DNA from: Lysobacter silvisoli | GTDB lineage: Bacteria > Pseudomonadota > Gammaproteobacteria > Xanthomonadales > Xanthomonadaceae | Direction: 5' to 3' | Length of the DNA: 64,000 bases | Assembly: GCF_003382365.1 (NCBI RefSeq) | Contig: NZ_QTSU01000001.1 | Coordinates: 372,001 to 436,000 of the forward strand | Part shown: piece by piece, positions 26,022 through 35,632 of the stretch | How the letters are laid out: every line of letters starts with the position of its first letter | How positions within the stretch are numbered: position 1 is the stretch's first letter | The notes under the pieces: model-generated | Databases searched by the model: none | Seen by the model: only the letters and a program-made list of their open reading frames with translations | What the model was told of the DNA's origin: nothing | Position numbers and translations under genes: made by a program

Positions 26022-27272
26022 ATGTCCAACCGCTCCTTCAACCGCCGCGTGGTCGTCACCGGCCTGGGCCTGGTCTCTCCGCTGGGCAACGACGTCGCCA
26101 GCAGCTGGGACGGCATCGTCAACGGCCGTTCGGGCATCGGCCCGATCACCCACTTCGATCCCGCGCTGTTCACCACCCGCATCGCCGGCGAAGTGCGCGA
26201 CTTCGATATCACCCGCTGGGTGACCCCGAAGGACGCCAAGAAGATGGAGGAGTTCATCCATTACGGCGTGGCCGCGTCGCTGATGGCCATGGAGGACGCC
26301 GGCATCGTCGTCGACGACTCCAACGCCGAGCGCATCGGTGCGCTGATCGGCTCGGGCATCGGCGGCCTGCTGGGCATCGAGGAACAGACCATCAAGTACC
26401 ACGAGGGCGGCCCGCGCAAGATTTCGCCGTTCTACGTTCCCAGCACCATCATCAACATGCTGCCCGGCCAGGTCTCGCTGTTGACCGGCATCAAGGGCCC
26501 CAATTTCTCCGCCGTCTCGGCCTGCGCCACGTCCAACCATTCCATCGGCATGGCCATGCGCATGATCCAGTACGGCGACGCCGACGTGATGATCGCCGGC
26601 GGCGCCGAGCGCGGCTCCTCGCCGACCTCGGTGGGCGGCTTCTGCTCGATGAAGGCCATGTCCACGCGCAACGACGATCCCACCCGCGCCTCGCGGCCCT
26701 GGGACAAGGAACGCGACGGCTTCGTGCTCGGCGACGGCGCCGGCATCCTGGTGCTGGAAGAGTACGAGCGCGCCAAGGCGCGCGGCGCCCGCATCTATTG
26801 CGAACTGGTCGGTTTCGGCGCCAGTTCCGACGCCTTCCACATGACCGCGCCCAGCGAAAACGGCGAAGGCCCGGCGCGCTGCATGGTCGCGGCGCTCGCC
26901 GACGCCGGCGTCAACGCCGACCAGGTCGGCTACCTCAACGCGCACGGCACCTCCACGCCGCTGGGCGACCTGGCCGAGACCCTGGCGATCAAGCGCGCGC
27001 TGGGCGATCACGCCTACAAGACCATGGTCAGCTCGACCAAGTCGATGACCGGCCACTTGCTGGGTGCGGCCGGCGGCGCCGAGGCGATCTTCTCGGTGCT
27101 GGCGCTGCACCACGGCATCATCCCGCCGACCGTGAACCTGGACGAGCCGGGCGAAGGTTGCGACCTGGATTACGTGCCCAACACCGCGCGTCAGCAGCAG
27201 GTCGAGGTGACGGTGTCCAACGGCTTCGGCTTCGGCGGCACCAACGGCACCCTGGTGTTCAAGCGCATCTGA
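26022..27272 (+). CDS. fabF: beta-ketoacyl-ACP synthase II
   Basis: FabF (416 residues) is the elongating condensing enzyme. Its Cys-His-His triad is Cys168 (SACATSNHS), His308 (NAHGTSTP) and His345 (MTGHLLGAAG), with FGFGGTNGTLVF at the C-terminus. The ATG at 26022 is favoured over one at 25998 because it gives the usual start MSNRSFNRRVVVTG. It ends 115 bp before pabB. Confidence 0.96.
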   Translation: MSNRSFNRRVVVTGLGLVSPLGNDVASSWDGIVNGRSGIGPITHFDPALFTTRIAGEVRDFDITRWVTPKDAKKMEEFIHYGVAASLMAMEDAGIVVDDSNAERIGALIGSGIGGLLGIEEQTIKYHEGGPRKISPFYVPSTIINMLPGQVSLLTGIKGPNFSAVSACATSNHSIGMAMRMIQYGDADVMIAGGAERGSSPTSVGGFCSMKAMSTRNDDPTRASRPWDKERDGFVLGDGAGILVLEEYERAKARGARIYCELVGFGASSDAFHMTAPSENGEGPARCMVAALADAGVNADQVGYLNAHGTSTPLGDLAETLAIKRALGDHAYKTMVSSTKSMTGHLLGAAGGAEAIFSVLALHHGIIPPTVNLDEPGEGCDLDYVPNTARQQQVEVTVSNGFGFGGTNGTLVFKRI

Positions 27273-27387
27273 TCGCCGCCGGCCGGGCCCGCACACGCCC
27301 CTCGTTCCCGCTGCTGGCGGGAGCGGGGGGATTTGCTTTTCGCAGGCCCGCGCCGCGTAATTCCCTGCCGCAACCCGACCACGCCCG

Positions 27388-28758
27388 ATGCTGCTGACCC
27401 GCGCGCTGCCCGCCGCCCCCGACCTGCTGTCGCTGCAGCGGCTGGCGCCGGAACGCTACCCCATGCTGCTGGAGTCCAGCGCCGACGGCACCGCCCAGGG
27501 CCGCTGGGACCTGCTGCTGGCCGCGCAGGGGCCGTCACTGCGCCTGGACGCCGACGGCCGCGTGCGCGATCAGGACGGCGGCGTCTGCGCCGGCGATTTC
27601 CTCAGCGAACTGGATGCGCGCTGGCAAGCGGCGCGCGTGCCGAGCGACGAGCCGCGCTGGCCGTTCCGTGGCGGCTGGGCGCTGCTGCTGGGTTACGAAC
27701 TGGCCGCACAGGTCGAACCGGTGCTGCGGCAGCCGGCCGCGCCCGGCGGTCTGCCGGTGGCGCTGGCGCTGCGTTGCCCGGGCGCGGTGCTGCGCGACCG
27801 CACCAGCGGCGAATGCATCGCCCTGGCCGAGACCGGGCACGAGGCGCTGCTGGAGGCGATCCTGGCCGACAGCGCGCGCGCCGCGGCGCTGGCGCCGCTG
27901 CCGGTCTGGCAGCCGCCCTCGGCGCTGGAAGAAGACGAGCCGCAGCGCTACACCGACGGCGTCGCCCGGGTGCTGGACTATCTGCGCGCCGGCGACGTGT
28001 TCCAGGTCAACCTCTCGCGCGGCTGGCGCGCGCGCTGTGCCGCGCCGCTGGCGCCGGCGGCGTTGTTCCAGCGCCTGCGCCAGCACAACCCCGCGCCGTT
28101 CGCCGGCCTGTTCGCCGGTGCCCACTGGGCCGTGGTCAGCGCTTCGCCCGAGCGCCTGGTGTCGGTGCGCGGCGACGTGGTCGAAACCCGGCCCATCGCC
28201 GGCACCCGCGCGCGCGTGGCCGGCGACGACGACAGCGCACGCATCCGCGAACTGGTGGGCCACCCCAAGGAACGCGCCGAGCACGTGATGCTGATCGACC
28301 TGGAGCGCAACGACCTGGGCCGCGTGTGCACCGCCGGCAGCGTCGAGGTCGACGAGCTGATGACGGTGGAGAGCTATGCCCACGTCCACCACATCGTCAG
28401 CAACGTGCGCGGGCGCCTGCGCAGCCAGGCCACGCCGGGCGAGGTGATCCGCGCGGTGTTCCCCGGCGGCACCATCACCGGTTGCCCCAAGGTGCGCTGC
28501 ATGCAGATCATCGCCGAGCTGGAAGGGCAGGGCCGCGGCGTCTACACCGGCGCCATGGGCTGGCTCAACCGCGACGGCGACCTGGATCTCAACATCCTGA
28601 TCCGCAGCGCCGAGGTCGAAGACGATGCCGACGGCGGCAGCGTGCTGCGCTTCCGTACCGGCGCCGGCATCGTCGCCGACTCCGATCCGCAGCGCGAACT
28701 CGACGAGACCCGCGCCAAGGCGCGCGGCATGCTGCGCGCGCTGGGGCTGGCCGGATGA
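27388..28758 (+). CDS. pabB: aminodeoxychorismate synthase component I
   Basis: PabB (456 residues) converts chorismate plus ammonia or glutamine-derived ammonia to 4-amino-4-deoxychorismate for folate. It has the chorismate-binding family core: ARVLDYLRAGDVFQVNLSR, ASPERLVSVRG, ETRPIAGTRARV, LIDLERNDLGRV and FPGGTITGCPKVRCMQII. The TGCPK lysine region and the PIAGT start of a helix are diagnostic and exclude isochorismate synthase. Its stop overlaps the start of pabC (ATGA). E. coli has only pabC at this place; here pabB has joined it. Confidence 0.92.
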   Translation: MLLTRALPAAPDLLSLQRLAPERYPMLLESSADGTAQGRWDLLLAAQGPSLRLDADGRVRDQDGGVCAGDFLSELDARWQAARVPSDEPRWPFRGGWALLLGYELAAQVEPVLRQPAAPGGLPVALALRCPGAVLRDRTSGECIALAETGHEALLEAILADSARAAALAPLPVWQPPSALEEDEPQRYTDGVARVLDYLRAGDVFQVNLSRGWRARCAAPLAPAALFQRLRQHNPAPFAGLFAGAHWAVVSASPERLVSVRGDVVETRPIAGTRARVAGDDDSARIRELVGHPKERAEHVMLIDLERNDLGRVCTAGSVEVDELMTVESYAHVHHIVSNVRGRLRSQATPGEVIRAVFPGGTITGCPKVRCMQIIAELEGQGRGVYTGAMGWLNRDGDLDLNILIRSAEVEDDADGGSVLRFRTGAGIVADSDPQRELDETRAKARGMLRALGLAG

Positions 28759-29594
28759 GGCTGCGCGTCTACGTCGGCGAGCGCGAGGCCGACGGCGTGC
28801 CGCCGAACGACCGCGGCATGGCTTACGGCGACGGCCTGTTCGAAACCCTGCGCGCGCACCGCGGCGAGTTGCCGTGGTGGGACGCGCATTGGGCGCGCCT
28901 GCAACGCGGCGCCGCACGCCTGCGTTTGCCCTTGCCGGCGCAAGCGCAGGCGCACGCCCAGGCGCGCGAGCTGCTCGCTGGCGAAGACGCGGTCCTCAAG
29001 CTGCTGGTCAGCCGCGGCGCGGGCGGCCGCGGCTATGCGCCGCCGGCGCAGGCCGTGCCGACCTGGCAGCTGTCGGTGCACGCCTTGCCGCCCGCGTCGG
29101 CCGCGGGACTGAACCTGCGCTGGTGCCAGACCCGCCTGGCCGCGCCCTCGGCGCTGGCCGGGCTCAAGCATTGCAACCGGCTCGAGCAGGTACTGGCGCG
29201 CGGCGAGTGGAACGAGGCCGGGATCGACGAGGGCCTGATGCGCGACGGCGACGGCTGGGTGGTCAGCGCCACCGCGGCCAACGTGTTCGTGCTGCGCGAT
29301 GACCGCTGGCTGACCCCGGACATCTCGCGTTGCGGCGTGGCCGGCGTGTGCCGCGGCTGGCTGCTGCAGACCCTGGGCGAGCAGGCCGGCGAAACCTCGA
29401 CCCTGTCGCAACACCAGCTCGAAACCGCCGACGCGGTTTTCCTGTGCAATGCGGTGCGCGGTATCCTGCCGGTCGCCCGGCTGGGCGAGCGCGTCTGGCG
29501 GCCGCATCCGGCGGTGGCCGGACTGCAGCGCCGCCTGGCCGCAGCCCATCCCGCATTCGCAGCTGCGGCCCCGGCGGGCCCGGAGGTGTCGTGA
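28755..29594 (+). CDS. pabC: aminodeoxychorismate lyase
   Basis: PabC (279 residues) is a PLP-dependent fold-IV enzyme releasing pyruvate from 4-amino-4-deoxychorismate to give p-aminobenzoate. Lys138 in LAGLKHCNRLEQVLA is the PLP lysine, and the opening NDRGMAYGDGLFETLR is typical. Overlap with pabB and mltG on both sides (4 bases each) shows tight coupling. An alternative, branched-chain or D-amino-acid aminotransferase, is made unlikely by the position next to pabB. Confidence 0.93.
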   Translation: MRLRVYVGEREADGVPPNDRGMAYGDGLFETLRAHRGELPWWDAHWARLQRGAARLRLPLPAQAQAHAQARELLAGEDAVLKLLVSRGAGGRGYAPPAQAVPTWQLSVHALPPASAAGLNLRWCQTRLAAPSALAGLKHCNRLEQVLARGEWNEAGIDEGLMRDGDGWVVSATAANVFVLRDDRWLTPDISRCGVAGVCRGWLLQTLGEQAGETSTLSQHQLETADAVFLCNAVRGILPVARLGERVWRPHPAVAGLQRRLAAAHPAFAAAAPAGPEVS

Positions 29595-30727
29595 GTCGCA
29601 AAACCAAGCGCCGTTTCGGCGGATTCCTGTTGCTGCTGCTGTTGGCCGCCGCGATCGCGGGCGGCTGGGCCTGGCAGCGCTACAACCGCTTCGCCGATGC
29701 GCCGCTGGCCGGCCTGCAACCGGGCACCAGCCTGGTGGTCGAGCGCGGCGACTCGCTGCCCGCGGTGCTGCGCAAGCTGCGCGCCGCCGGCGTGCGGGGA
29801 GGGCAGACCTTGGAATGGCGCGCGCTGGCCAAGCAACTCGGCGCGGCCGGCCGCCTGCAGGTCGGCGAGTACGCCTTGCTGCCCAACACCACACCGCGCG
29901 AACTGCTGACCGCGATGCGCGACGGCAAGGTCGTCAGCCACCGCTTCACCCTGATCGAAGGCTGGAACCTGCGCGATCTGCGCGCCGCGCTCAAGCGCAC
30001 CGAAGGCTTGAAGCAGGAAGCCGCGCAACTGGACGACGCGGCGCTGATGAAGGCGCTGGACCGCCCCGGCCAGCATCCGGAAGGCCGCTTCCTGCCCGAA
30101 ACCTACCTCTACACCGGCGGCGACAGCGACCTGGACGTGCTCAGGCGCGCGATGACGGCCATGGACAAGGCCCTGGCCGCGGCCTGGGAGGGCCGCGACA
30201 AGGACAGCGTGCTCAAGTCGCCGGCCGAGATGCTGATCCTGGCCTCGATCGTGGAGAAGGAAACCGGCATCGCCGACGAACGCCCGCAGATCGCCGGCTT
30301 GTTCGAGCGCCGGCTTAAGCAGGGCATGAAGCTGGAGACCGACCCCACCGTGATCTACGGGCTGGGCGCGGCCTACGACGGCAACATCCGCAAGCGCGAC
30401 TTGCAGACCGACACGCCCTACAACACCTACACCCGCGCCGGCCTGCCGCCGACGCCGATCGCCATGCCTGGCGCCGGCGCGCTCAAGGCGGTGGCCAACC
30501 CCGCGCCCGGCGACGCGCTGTTCTTCGTCGCCGCCGGCGACGGCAGCGGCCGCAGCCTGTTCGCCGCCACCTACGCGCAGCACCAGGCCAACGTGCGCCT
30601 GTACCTGCAGCGCTACCGCCAGCAGCGCCGCAACGACCAGCCCGAAGAGGGCAAGGCGGTGCTGGAAGAGGCGCAGGAACAAGGTCAGGCGCCGGCCGCG
30701 CCCGCCGCCGAGGCCGCCGGCCGATGA
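29591..30727 (+). CDS. mltG: endolytic peptidoglycan transglycosylase MltG
   Basis: MltG (378 residues) is an inner-membrane lytic transglycosylase that cuts nascent glycan strands and sets their length. A single transmembrane helix (about 10-28) follows a basic start. A LysM-like region (GTSLVVERGDSLPAVLRKLR) comes next, then the YceG catalytic domain with Glu222 in LASIVEKETG and the conserved YNTYTRAGLPPTPI. An Ala/Glu/Gln-rich tail follows. GTG start, overlapping the pabC stop. It is followed by tmk with a 4-base overlap. Confidence 0.95.
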   Translation: MSRKTKRRFGGFLLLLLLAAAIAGGWAWQRYNRFADAPLAGLQPGTSLVVERGDSLPAVLRKLRAAGVRGGQTLEWRALAKQLGAAGRLQVGEYALLPNTTPRELLTAMRDGKVVSHRFTLIEGWNLRDLRAALKRTEGLKQEAAQLDDAALMKALDRPGQHPEGRFLPETYLYTGGDSDLDVLRRAMTAMDKALAAAWEGRDKDSVLKSPAEMLILASIVEKETGIADERPQIAGLFERRLKQGMKLETDPTVIYGLGAAYDGNIRKRDLQTDTPYNTYTRAGLPPTPIAMPGAGALKAVANPAPGDALFFVAAGDGSGRSLFAATYAQHQANVRLYLQRYRQQRRNDQPEEGKAVLEEAQEQGQAPAAPAAEAAGR

Positions 30728-31362
30728 GCCTGCAGGTCCAGCCGCGCCTGATCACGCTGGAAGGCGGCGAGGGCGCCGGCAAGTCCACCGTGCTGGCGGC
30801 GCTGCGCGAGGCGCTGGCCGCCACCGGCGCCGAAGTGCTGTGCACGCGCGAGCCCGGCGGCACGCCGCTGGCCGAGCAGATCCGCGGCTTGCTGCTGGAC
30901 ACCCACCACGAGCCGGCCACGCCCGAAGCCGAATTGCTGCTGGTGTTCGCCGGCCGCGCCCAGCACGTAAGCGAGACCGTGCTGCCGGCGCTGCGGCGCG
31001 GCGCCTGGGTGGTCAGCGACCGCTTCACCGACGCCAGCTACGCCTACCAGGGCGAAGGCCGCGGCCTGGACCCCGAGTTCATCGCCGAACTCGAGCGCCG
31101 CGTGGTCGGCATCGAACCGGCGCTGACCCTGCTGCTGGACGTGCCGGTGGCGATCGGCCTGCAGCGCGCGCGCGGCCGCGGCGCCGCCGACCGCATCGAG
31201 GCCGAGCGCGAGGATTTCTTCGAGCGCGTGCGCGCCGGCTACCGTGCGCGCGCGCAATCGCAGCCGCAGCGTTTCCACGTGATCGATGCCAGCCAGCCCG
31301 CGGACGTTGTCGCCGCCGAAGCGGTGGCGCGCGTGCGGCGCCTGCTAGAGGCCGGCGCATGA
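30724..31362 (+). CDS. tmk: thymidylate kinase
   Basis: Tmk (212 residues) phosphorylates dTMP to dTDP. The P-loop LEGGEGAGKST (12-22), the CTREPGGTPLAE lid/dTMP region, the DRFTDASYAYQG motif with the DR(F/Y) signature and the lid arginines RARGRGAADR are visible. Coupled to mltG and holB by overlapping start/stop codons, giving coordination of nucleotide supply with replication genes. Confidence 0.96.
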   Translation: MSLQVQPRLITLEGGEGAGKSTVLAALREALAATGAEVLCTREPGGTPLAEQIRGLLLDTHHEPATPEAELLLVFAGRAQHVSETVLPALRRGAWVVSDRFTDASYAYQGEGRGLDPEFIAELERRVVGIEPALTLLLDVPVAIGLQRARGRGAADRIEAEREDFFERVRAGYRARAQSQPQRFHVIDASQPADVVAAEAVARVRRLLEAGA

Positions 31363-32330
31363 GCGCGCCCGCGTTCGCGCCCTGGCAACGCCGTATCTAC
31401 GCGCAGGCCACCGCCGCGCTGGATGCCGGACGCCTGGGCCACGGCTTGTTGTTCTGCGGCCCGGCGCAGCTGGGCAAGCGCGCGGTCGCCGAACGTCTGG
31501 CCCAGCGCCTGCTGTGCCGCGAGCGCGACGCGCAAGGCGAACCCTGCGGCCGTTGCCGCGGCTGCCTGCTGCTGGCCGCGGGCACGCATCCGGATTTCCA
31601 GACCGTGTCCTTCATTTTGAACAAGGAAGGCACGCGGCTGCGCACCGAGATCGTGATCGAACAGATCCGCAACCTGTCCGAGCGCCTGGCGCTGACGCCG
31701 CAGTACGGCGGCGCCCAGGTCGCGATCCTGGACCCGGCCGACGCGATCAATCACGCCGCCTGCAACGCGCTGCTCAAGACTCTGGAAGAACCGGTGCCCG
31801 GCCGCTACCTGTGGCTGGTCAGCGCGCATCCGCTGCGCTTGCCGGCGACCATCCGCAGCCGCTGCCAGCGCCTGGAATTCCGCCTGCCGCCGGCGGACGA
31901 AGCGCTGGCCTGGCTGCAATCGCAAGGCCACGCCGCGAACGCCGCGCGCGAGGCGCTGGACGCCGCGCGCGGCCACCCGGGCCTGGCCCACGAGTGGCTG
32001 CAGGGCGAGGGTTTGAAACTGCGCCGCGACGTAGGCGCCGATCTGGCCAAGCTCGCGCGCGGCGATGCATCGGCCTTGGAGGTCGCGCAGCGCTGGGTCG
32101 GCGACGAACATGCCGAACTGCGACTGCGGCATGCCGCCGACCTGGTCCTGGCCGAGGCTTCCGGCTTGACCGACCCGGTGCGAACGCGCAGTCTGGCCGC
32201 GTGGTTCGATCGCGCCAACCGCACCCGCGAACTGTTGCGCACCACGGTGCGCGCGGACTTGGCGGTCGTTGAATTGTTGATGGCCTGGCGCCCCGATGGC
32301 GCGCGGGCCGCAGGAGGAAGCAGGGCATGA
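31359..32330 (+). CDS. holB: DNA polymerase III subunit delta prime
   Basis: HolB (323 residues) is the clamp-loader delta' subunit, an ATPase-like protein without ATPase activity. LLFCGPAQLGKRAVAERLAQ shows a degenerate Walker A, CGRCRGCLLLAAGTHPDF is its zinc module, and [15 protein letters not shown] with SRCQRLEFR shows the SRC motif. The stop overlaps pilZ by four bases. The order tmk-holB-pilZ is found in Pseudomonas and xanthomonads. Confidence 0.94.
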   Translation: MSAPAFAPWQRRIYAQATAALDAGRLGHGLLFCGPAQLGKRAVAERLAQRLLCRERDAQGEPCGRCRGCLLLAAGTHPDFQTVSFILNKEGTRLRTEIVIEQIRNLSERLALTPQYGGAQVAILDPADAINHAACNALLKTLEEPVPGRYLWLVSAHPLRLPATIRSRCQRLEFRLPPADEALAWLQSQGHAANAAREALDAARGHPGLAHEWLQGEGLKLRRDVGADLAKLARGDASALEVAQRWVGDEHAELRLRHAADLVLAEASGLTDPVRTRSLAAWFDRANRTRELLRTTVRADLAVVELLMAWRPDGARAAGGSRA

Positions 32331-32692
32331 GCGGAGCGACCGGAGCGGGCGCGGCCAGACAGGGCATCCTGTCGCTGGCGGTGAAGGACAAGGCGGCGCT
32401 GTACGGCGCCTACATGCCGTTCCTCAAGACCGGCGGCATCTTCGTCGCCACGCCCAAGCGGTATTTCCTCGGCGACGAGGTGTTCCTGCTGTTGACCCTG
32501 CCCGAATCCAGCGAGCGACTGCCGGTGGCCGGCAAGGTGGTGTGGGTCACGCCCACGGGCGCGCAGGGCAACCGTCCCGCGGGCATCGGCGTGCAGTTCG
32601 CGGATTCGGCCGAAGGCGAAGCGGTCAAGGGCAAGATCGAGGCCCTGCTGGCCGGCACCCTCACCGCCGACCGCGCTACGCACACGATGTAA
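32327..32692 (+). CDS. pilZ: type IV pilus assembly protein PilZ
   Basis: PilZ (121 residues) is a small cytoplasmic protein needed for type IV pili. It has the PilZ-domain beta-barrel pattern FLKTGGIFVATPKRYFLGDEVFLLL and KVVWVTPTG...AGIGVQF. The c-di-GMP-binding RxxxR and D/NxSxxG signatures are missing (the second aligns with FLKTGG), so like the founding PilZ it probably does not bind c-di-GMP. In Xanthomonas, PilZ bridges FimX and PilB; the same role is inferred. It ends the fab-tmk-holB superoperon; a long repeat region follows. Confidence 0.92.
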   Translation: MSGATGAGAARQGILSLAVKDKAALYGAYMPFLKTGGIFVATPKRYFLGDEVFLLLTLPESSERLPVAGKVVWVTPTGAQGNRPAGIGVQFADSAEGEAVKGKIEALLAGTLTADRATHTM

Positions 32693-32710
32693 GCGTAGCT
32701 CCGCGGCTCC

Positions 32711-33286
32711 CTGTAGGAGCTGCGCAAGCCGCGACCGCCAATCCACAACCACGACGAATGCCGCGTCCACCCCTGTAGGAGCTGCGCACGCTGCGACCGC
32801 GAACCCCCGCTTACGACCAAGCCCTCGGTCGGCGTGGGGTCTGCTCTGGCGCCTTGGGGTAGGAGCGGCGTGAGCCGCGATCAGCCCCGAACTCGCGAAG
32901 GTGTGTGGGTGTGTTGGTCGAAGCAACAGCAACAGCTTCCGTCCGCAAGCGGCCGGGTCACTTTCTTTTGATAAGCGTCAAAAGAAAGTAACCAAAGAAA
33001 AACGCTGCCCCAGAGCTCCCGTGCGAGATCGGAGTTTGCGCGGGGATTTTCCGATCGGGCCTCCTGCCCGAGCGGAAAACGGCGCACGTCCTGCGCCGCC
33101 CTCCGGGTCTTCTATTTGCGTGGCGAGTTCGGTGCCCGAGCGAGGAGCAAGAGCATTCGCGCTTTGCGCTCACCCCCTCACCCTAGCCCTCTCCCGCAAG
33201 CGGGAGAGGGAATACATTCGACGGCGCCGCTTGCTGCTTTAGCCCTCTCCCGCTTGCGGGAGAGGGGTTGGGGTGAGGGCAGGCGG
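32711..33286 (+). repeat. long intergenic mosaic repeat, copy 2
   Basis: No gene is supported. This element has, in order: two GTAGGAGCTGCGCA modules, the GTCGGCGTGGGGTCTGCTCT module, CAACAGCAACAGCTTCC, hairpin H1 (32960-32989), hairpin H2 of the CCGATCGGGC type (33047-33079), a shortened H3 (GGCGC/GCGCC) and a terminal module with two CTCTCCCGC...GCGGGAGAG hairpins bounded by CCCTCACCC and GGGTGAGGG (about 33174-33280). It is nearly identical to copy 3 at 44507 over most of its length. Predicted peptides from it are low-complexity and repeat between copies. Confidence 0.88.
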
Positions 33287-33306
33287 AGTATCAACCGCCG
33301 CGCCAC

Positions 33307-35358
33307 TCAGCCCCGCAGCGCCGGACTATCCCAACCCGGTCGCGGCGCGAAGCGGTCGCCGTAGCGCGCGTGCAGCGTCTTCAAGCGCTCCAGCAGCGCG
33401 TCCGCGCCGGTTTCGCGCACGTACTGGATCGGGCCGCCGCGGAAGGGGGCGAAGCCGGTGCCGAAGATCACGCCGGCGTCGAGCAGGTCGGCGTCGCTGA
33501 CCACGCCGTCGTGCAGGCAGGCCACCGCCTCGTTCACCAGCGGCAGGATCAAGCGGTCTTCCAGGTCCGATGGCGTCTGGTAGTCCTTGGGCAGTTCCGG
33601 CTTCTGCGCGCGGCCGTTCTCCCACTTGTACAGGCCCTGGCCGTCCTTCTTGCCGCGCTTGTTCGGCTCCACGCCGCTGAGCGCGGCCGGCACGCTCAGG
33701 CCCAGGAACGGCGCCAGTTCGGCGCCCACGCCCGCGGCCACGTCCAGGCCCACGGTGTCGATCAGTTCGATCGGGCCCATCGGCATGCCGAACTTCACGG
33801 CGGCCTTGTCGATGGCCGGACCGGGGATGCCTTCGGCGTAGGCGGTCGCCGCTTCCAGCATGTATGGGAACAGCACGCGGTTGACCAGGAAGCCCGGCGT
33901 GCCCGCCACCGGCACCGGCAGCTTGTCGATGGCCTTGCAGAACGCGGCCAGGCGCTGCTCGGTCTCCGCCGCCATCGCGTCGTGGCGGATGATTTCCACC
34001 AGCGGCATCAGCGCCACCGGATTGAAGTAGTGCAGGCCGCCGAACTGGGCGGGACGGCGGATGTGGTCGCGCAACTCATCCAGCGGGATCGACGAGGTGT
34101 TGGTGGTCAGCAGCGCGTCGGGCTTCATCTTCGGCTCGACCTGATCGTAGAGCTCGCGCTTGGCCTCGGGCTTTTCGATGATCGCCTCGATCACCAGGTC
34201 GGCCTGCGCCGCGCCTTCGCCGGCCAGGTCGCCCTTCAGCCGCGCGGCCACCGCCGGGCGCTTGCTCTCGTCCTTGACCCGCTTGGCGAACAGGTCCTGC
34301 GCGCGGGTCAGCGCGCCGTCGATGAAGCGCTGCTCGCGGTCGCTCAGGGTGACCTCGAAGCCCTTGTAGGCCGACCACGCGGCGATGTCGCCGCCCATCA
34401 CGCCGGCGCCGACCACGTGCACGTGGCGGATGCCGTGTTCCTTGCCGCCCTGGCCCTTGAGCCGCTCCTGCAGGAAGAACACCCGGATCAGGTTGCGCGC
34501 GGTGGGCGTGGAGGCCAGCTTGACCACCGACTTGCGCTCGGCCGCCAGCCGCGCCTGCACGCCGCCGCTGCTGCGCGCCCAGGTGTTGATCAGCGCGTAC
34601 GGCGCCGGGTAGTGCTCCTTGCGCGCCTTGCGCGCGACCTGCTTGGTCAGCATGCCCGGCAGGATCTTGCGCGCCAGCCAGCTGTTGCTGGCCCAGCCCA
34701 TGAAGCGCTGCTTGAACGGCCGCTGCGTGCCCTTGAGCGCCAGCGCGACCGCGGCGTCGACCAGCAGCGGCGCTTCCACCACCTTGTCGACCAGGCCGAT
34801 CGAGCGCGCATTGGAGGCCGAGAGCGCGCGGCCGGTCAGCATCATGTCGAACGCGGCCGGCGCGCCCACCAGCGGCGGCAGGCGCACGCTGCCGCCCCAG
34901 CCCGGGTAGATGCCCAGCTTCACTTCCGGCAGGCCGATCCGGGTCGAGGGGTCGCTGCTGGCCACGCGGTAGCGGCAGGCCAGGGAGATCTCGGTGCCGC
35001 CGCCCATGCAGAAGCCGTGGATGGCCGCCACGGTGGGGAAGGGCAGCTCGGCCAGGCGCTGGAACACCTGCTGGCCGCGGCGGATCGCGTCGGCCACGGT
35101 GCCCTTCTGGTCGAAGGTCTGGAATTCCTTGATGTCGGCGCCGGCGATGAAGCCCGAGGCCTTGGCCGAGCGCAGCACCAGGCCCTTGGGCGGGTCCAGC
35201 GCCAGCCGCTCCAGCAGCGAGTCCAGCTCGATCAGGACGTCCTGTCCGAAGGTATTGACCGACGAACCGGCGCGGTCGAAGGACAGCACCACGATGCCGT
35301 CCTCGCGCAGCTCGGTCTGCCAATGTTGGAAACGAAGTCCGTCCAGGCCAGCCATCAT
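33307..35358 (-). CDS. fatty-acid oxidation complex alpha subunit (enoyl-CoA hydratase/3-hydroxyacyl-CoA dehydrogenase)
   Basis: This 683-residue bifunctional enzyme hydrates trans-2-enoyl-CoA and oxidises the 3-hydroxyacyl-CoA in beta-oxidation. The N-terminal crotonase domain has the oxyanion motif GFIAGADIKEF, GFCMGGGTEISLA with Glu123 and LPEVKLGIYPGWGG with Glu145. The C-terminal dehydrogenase part has an NAD-binding GAGVMGGDIA near residue 311 and GLHYFNPV. It is slightly shorter than FadB/FadJ of E. coli; I cannot choose between them. No thiolase gene is adjacent, so the beta subunit must be elsewhere. A second ATG follows the first by one codon. Confidence 0.88.
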   Translation of the reverse strand: MMAGLDGLRFQHWQTELREDGIVVLSFDRAGSSVNTFGQDVLIELDSLLERLALDPPKGLVLRSAKASGFIAGADIKEFQTFDQKGTVADAIRRGQQVFQRLAELPFPTVAAIHGFCMGGGTEISLACRYRVASSDPSTRIGLPEVKLGIYPGWGGSVRLPPLVGAPAAFDMMLTGRALSASNARSIGLVDKVVEAPLLVDAAVALALKGTQRPFKQRFMGWASNSWLARKILPGMLTKQVARKARKEHYPAPYALINTWARSSGGVQARLAAERKSVVKLASTPTARNLIRVFFLQERLKGQGGKEHGIRHVHVVGAGVMGGDIAAWSAYKGFEVTLSDREQRFIDGALTRAQDLFAKRVKDESKRPAVAARLKGDLAGEGAAQADLVIEAIIEKPEAKRELYDQVEPKMKPDALLTTNTSSIPLDELRDHIRRPAQFGGLHYFNPVALMPLVEIIRHDAMAAETEQRLAAFCKAIDKLPVPVAGTPGFLVNRVLFPYMLEAATAYAEGIPGPAIDKAAVKFGMPMGPIELIDTVGLDVAAGVGAELAPFLGLSVPAALSGVEPNKRGKKDGQGLYKWENGRAQKPELPKDYQTPSDLEDRLILPLVNEAVACLHDGVVSDADLLDAGVIFGTGFAPFRGGPIQYVRETGADALLERLKTLHARYGDRFAPRPGWDSPALRG

Positions 35359-35564
35359 GACTGCACCATCCGTTCAGGTATGGAGATGGCCGCTATCATC
35401 CCGAGGATGTTTCATCCCCGTCAAATCGCCCCATCGAATCTGGCGGTCCGGGACCGGGGAGGGGCGGCCGGAACCGCGACCGCCGTCGCGCCGCGCCGGC
35501 CGTGACCCCTGGCGGTTGCGCCGGCGTTGTTGCGGCCCCATTTATGATCGTGATCGATCGTTTT

Positions 35565-35591
35565 GAACTTTCGCCCACCAGGGCTGTCCCA
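35565..35591 (+). promoter_or_regulatory. putative sigma-E (RpoE) promoter of rpoE
   Basis: The element GAACTT (35565-35570), 16 bases, then TCCCA (35587-35591) matches the RpoE-type consensus GAACTT-N16-TCnnA, about 40 bases upstream of the rpoE start. It suggests that RpoE activates its own operon, as in E. coli and Xanthomonas. Confidence 0.55.
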
Positions 35592-35632
35592 TTGTTCGGC
35601 CACGGCCGAGCTGACAGGAGTGCCGGCGCGGC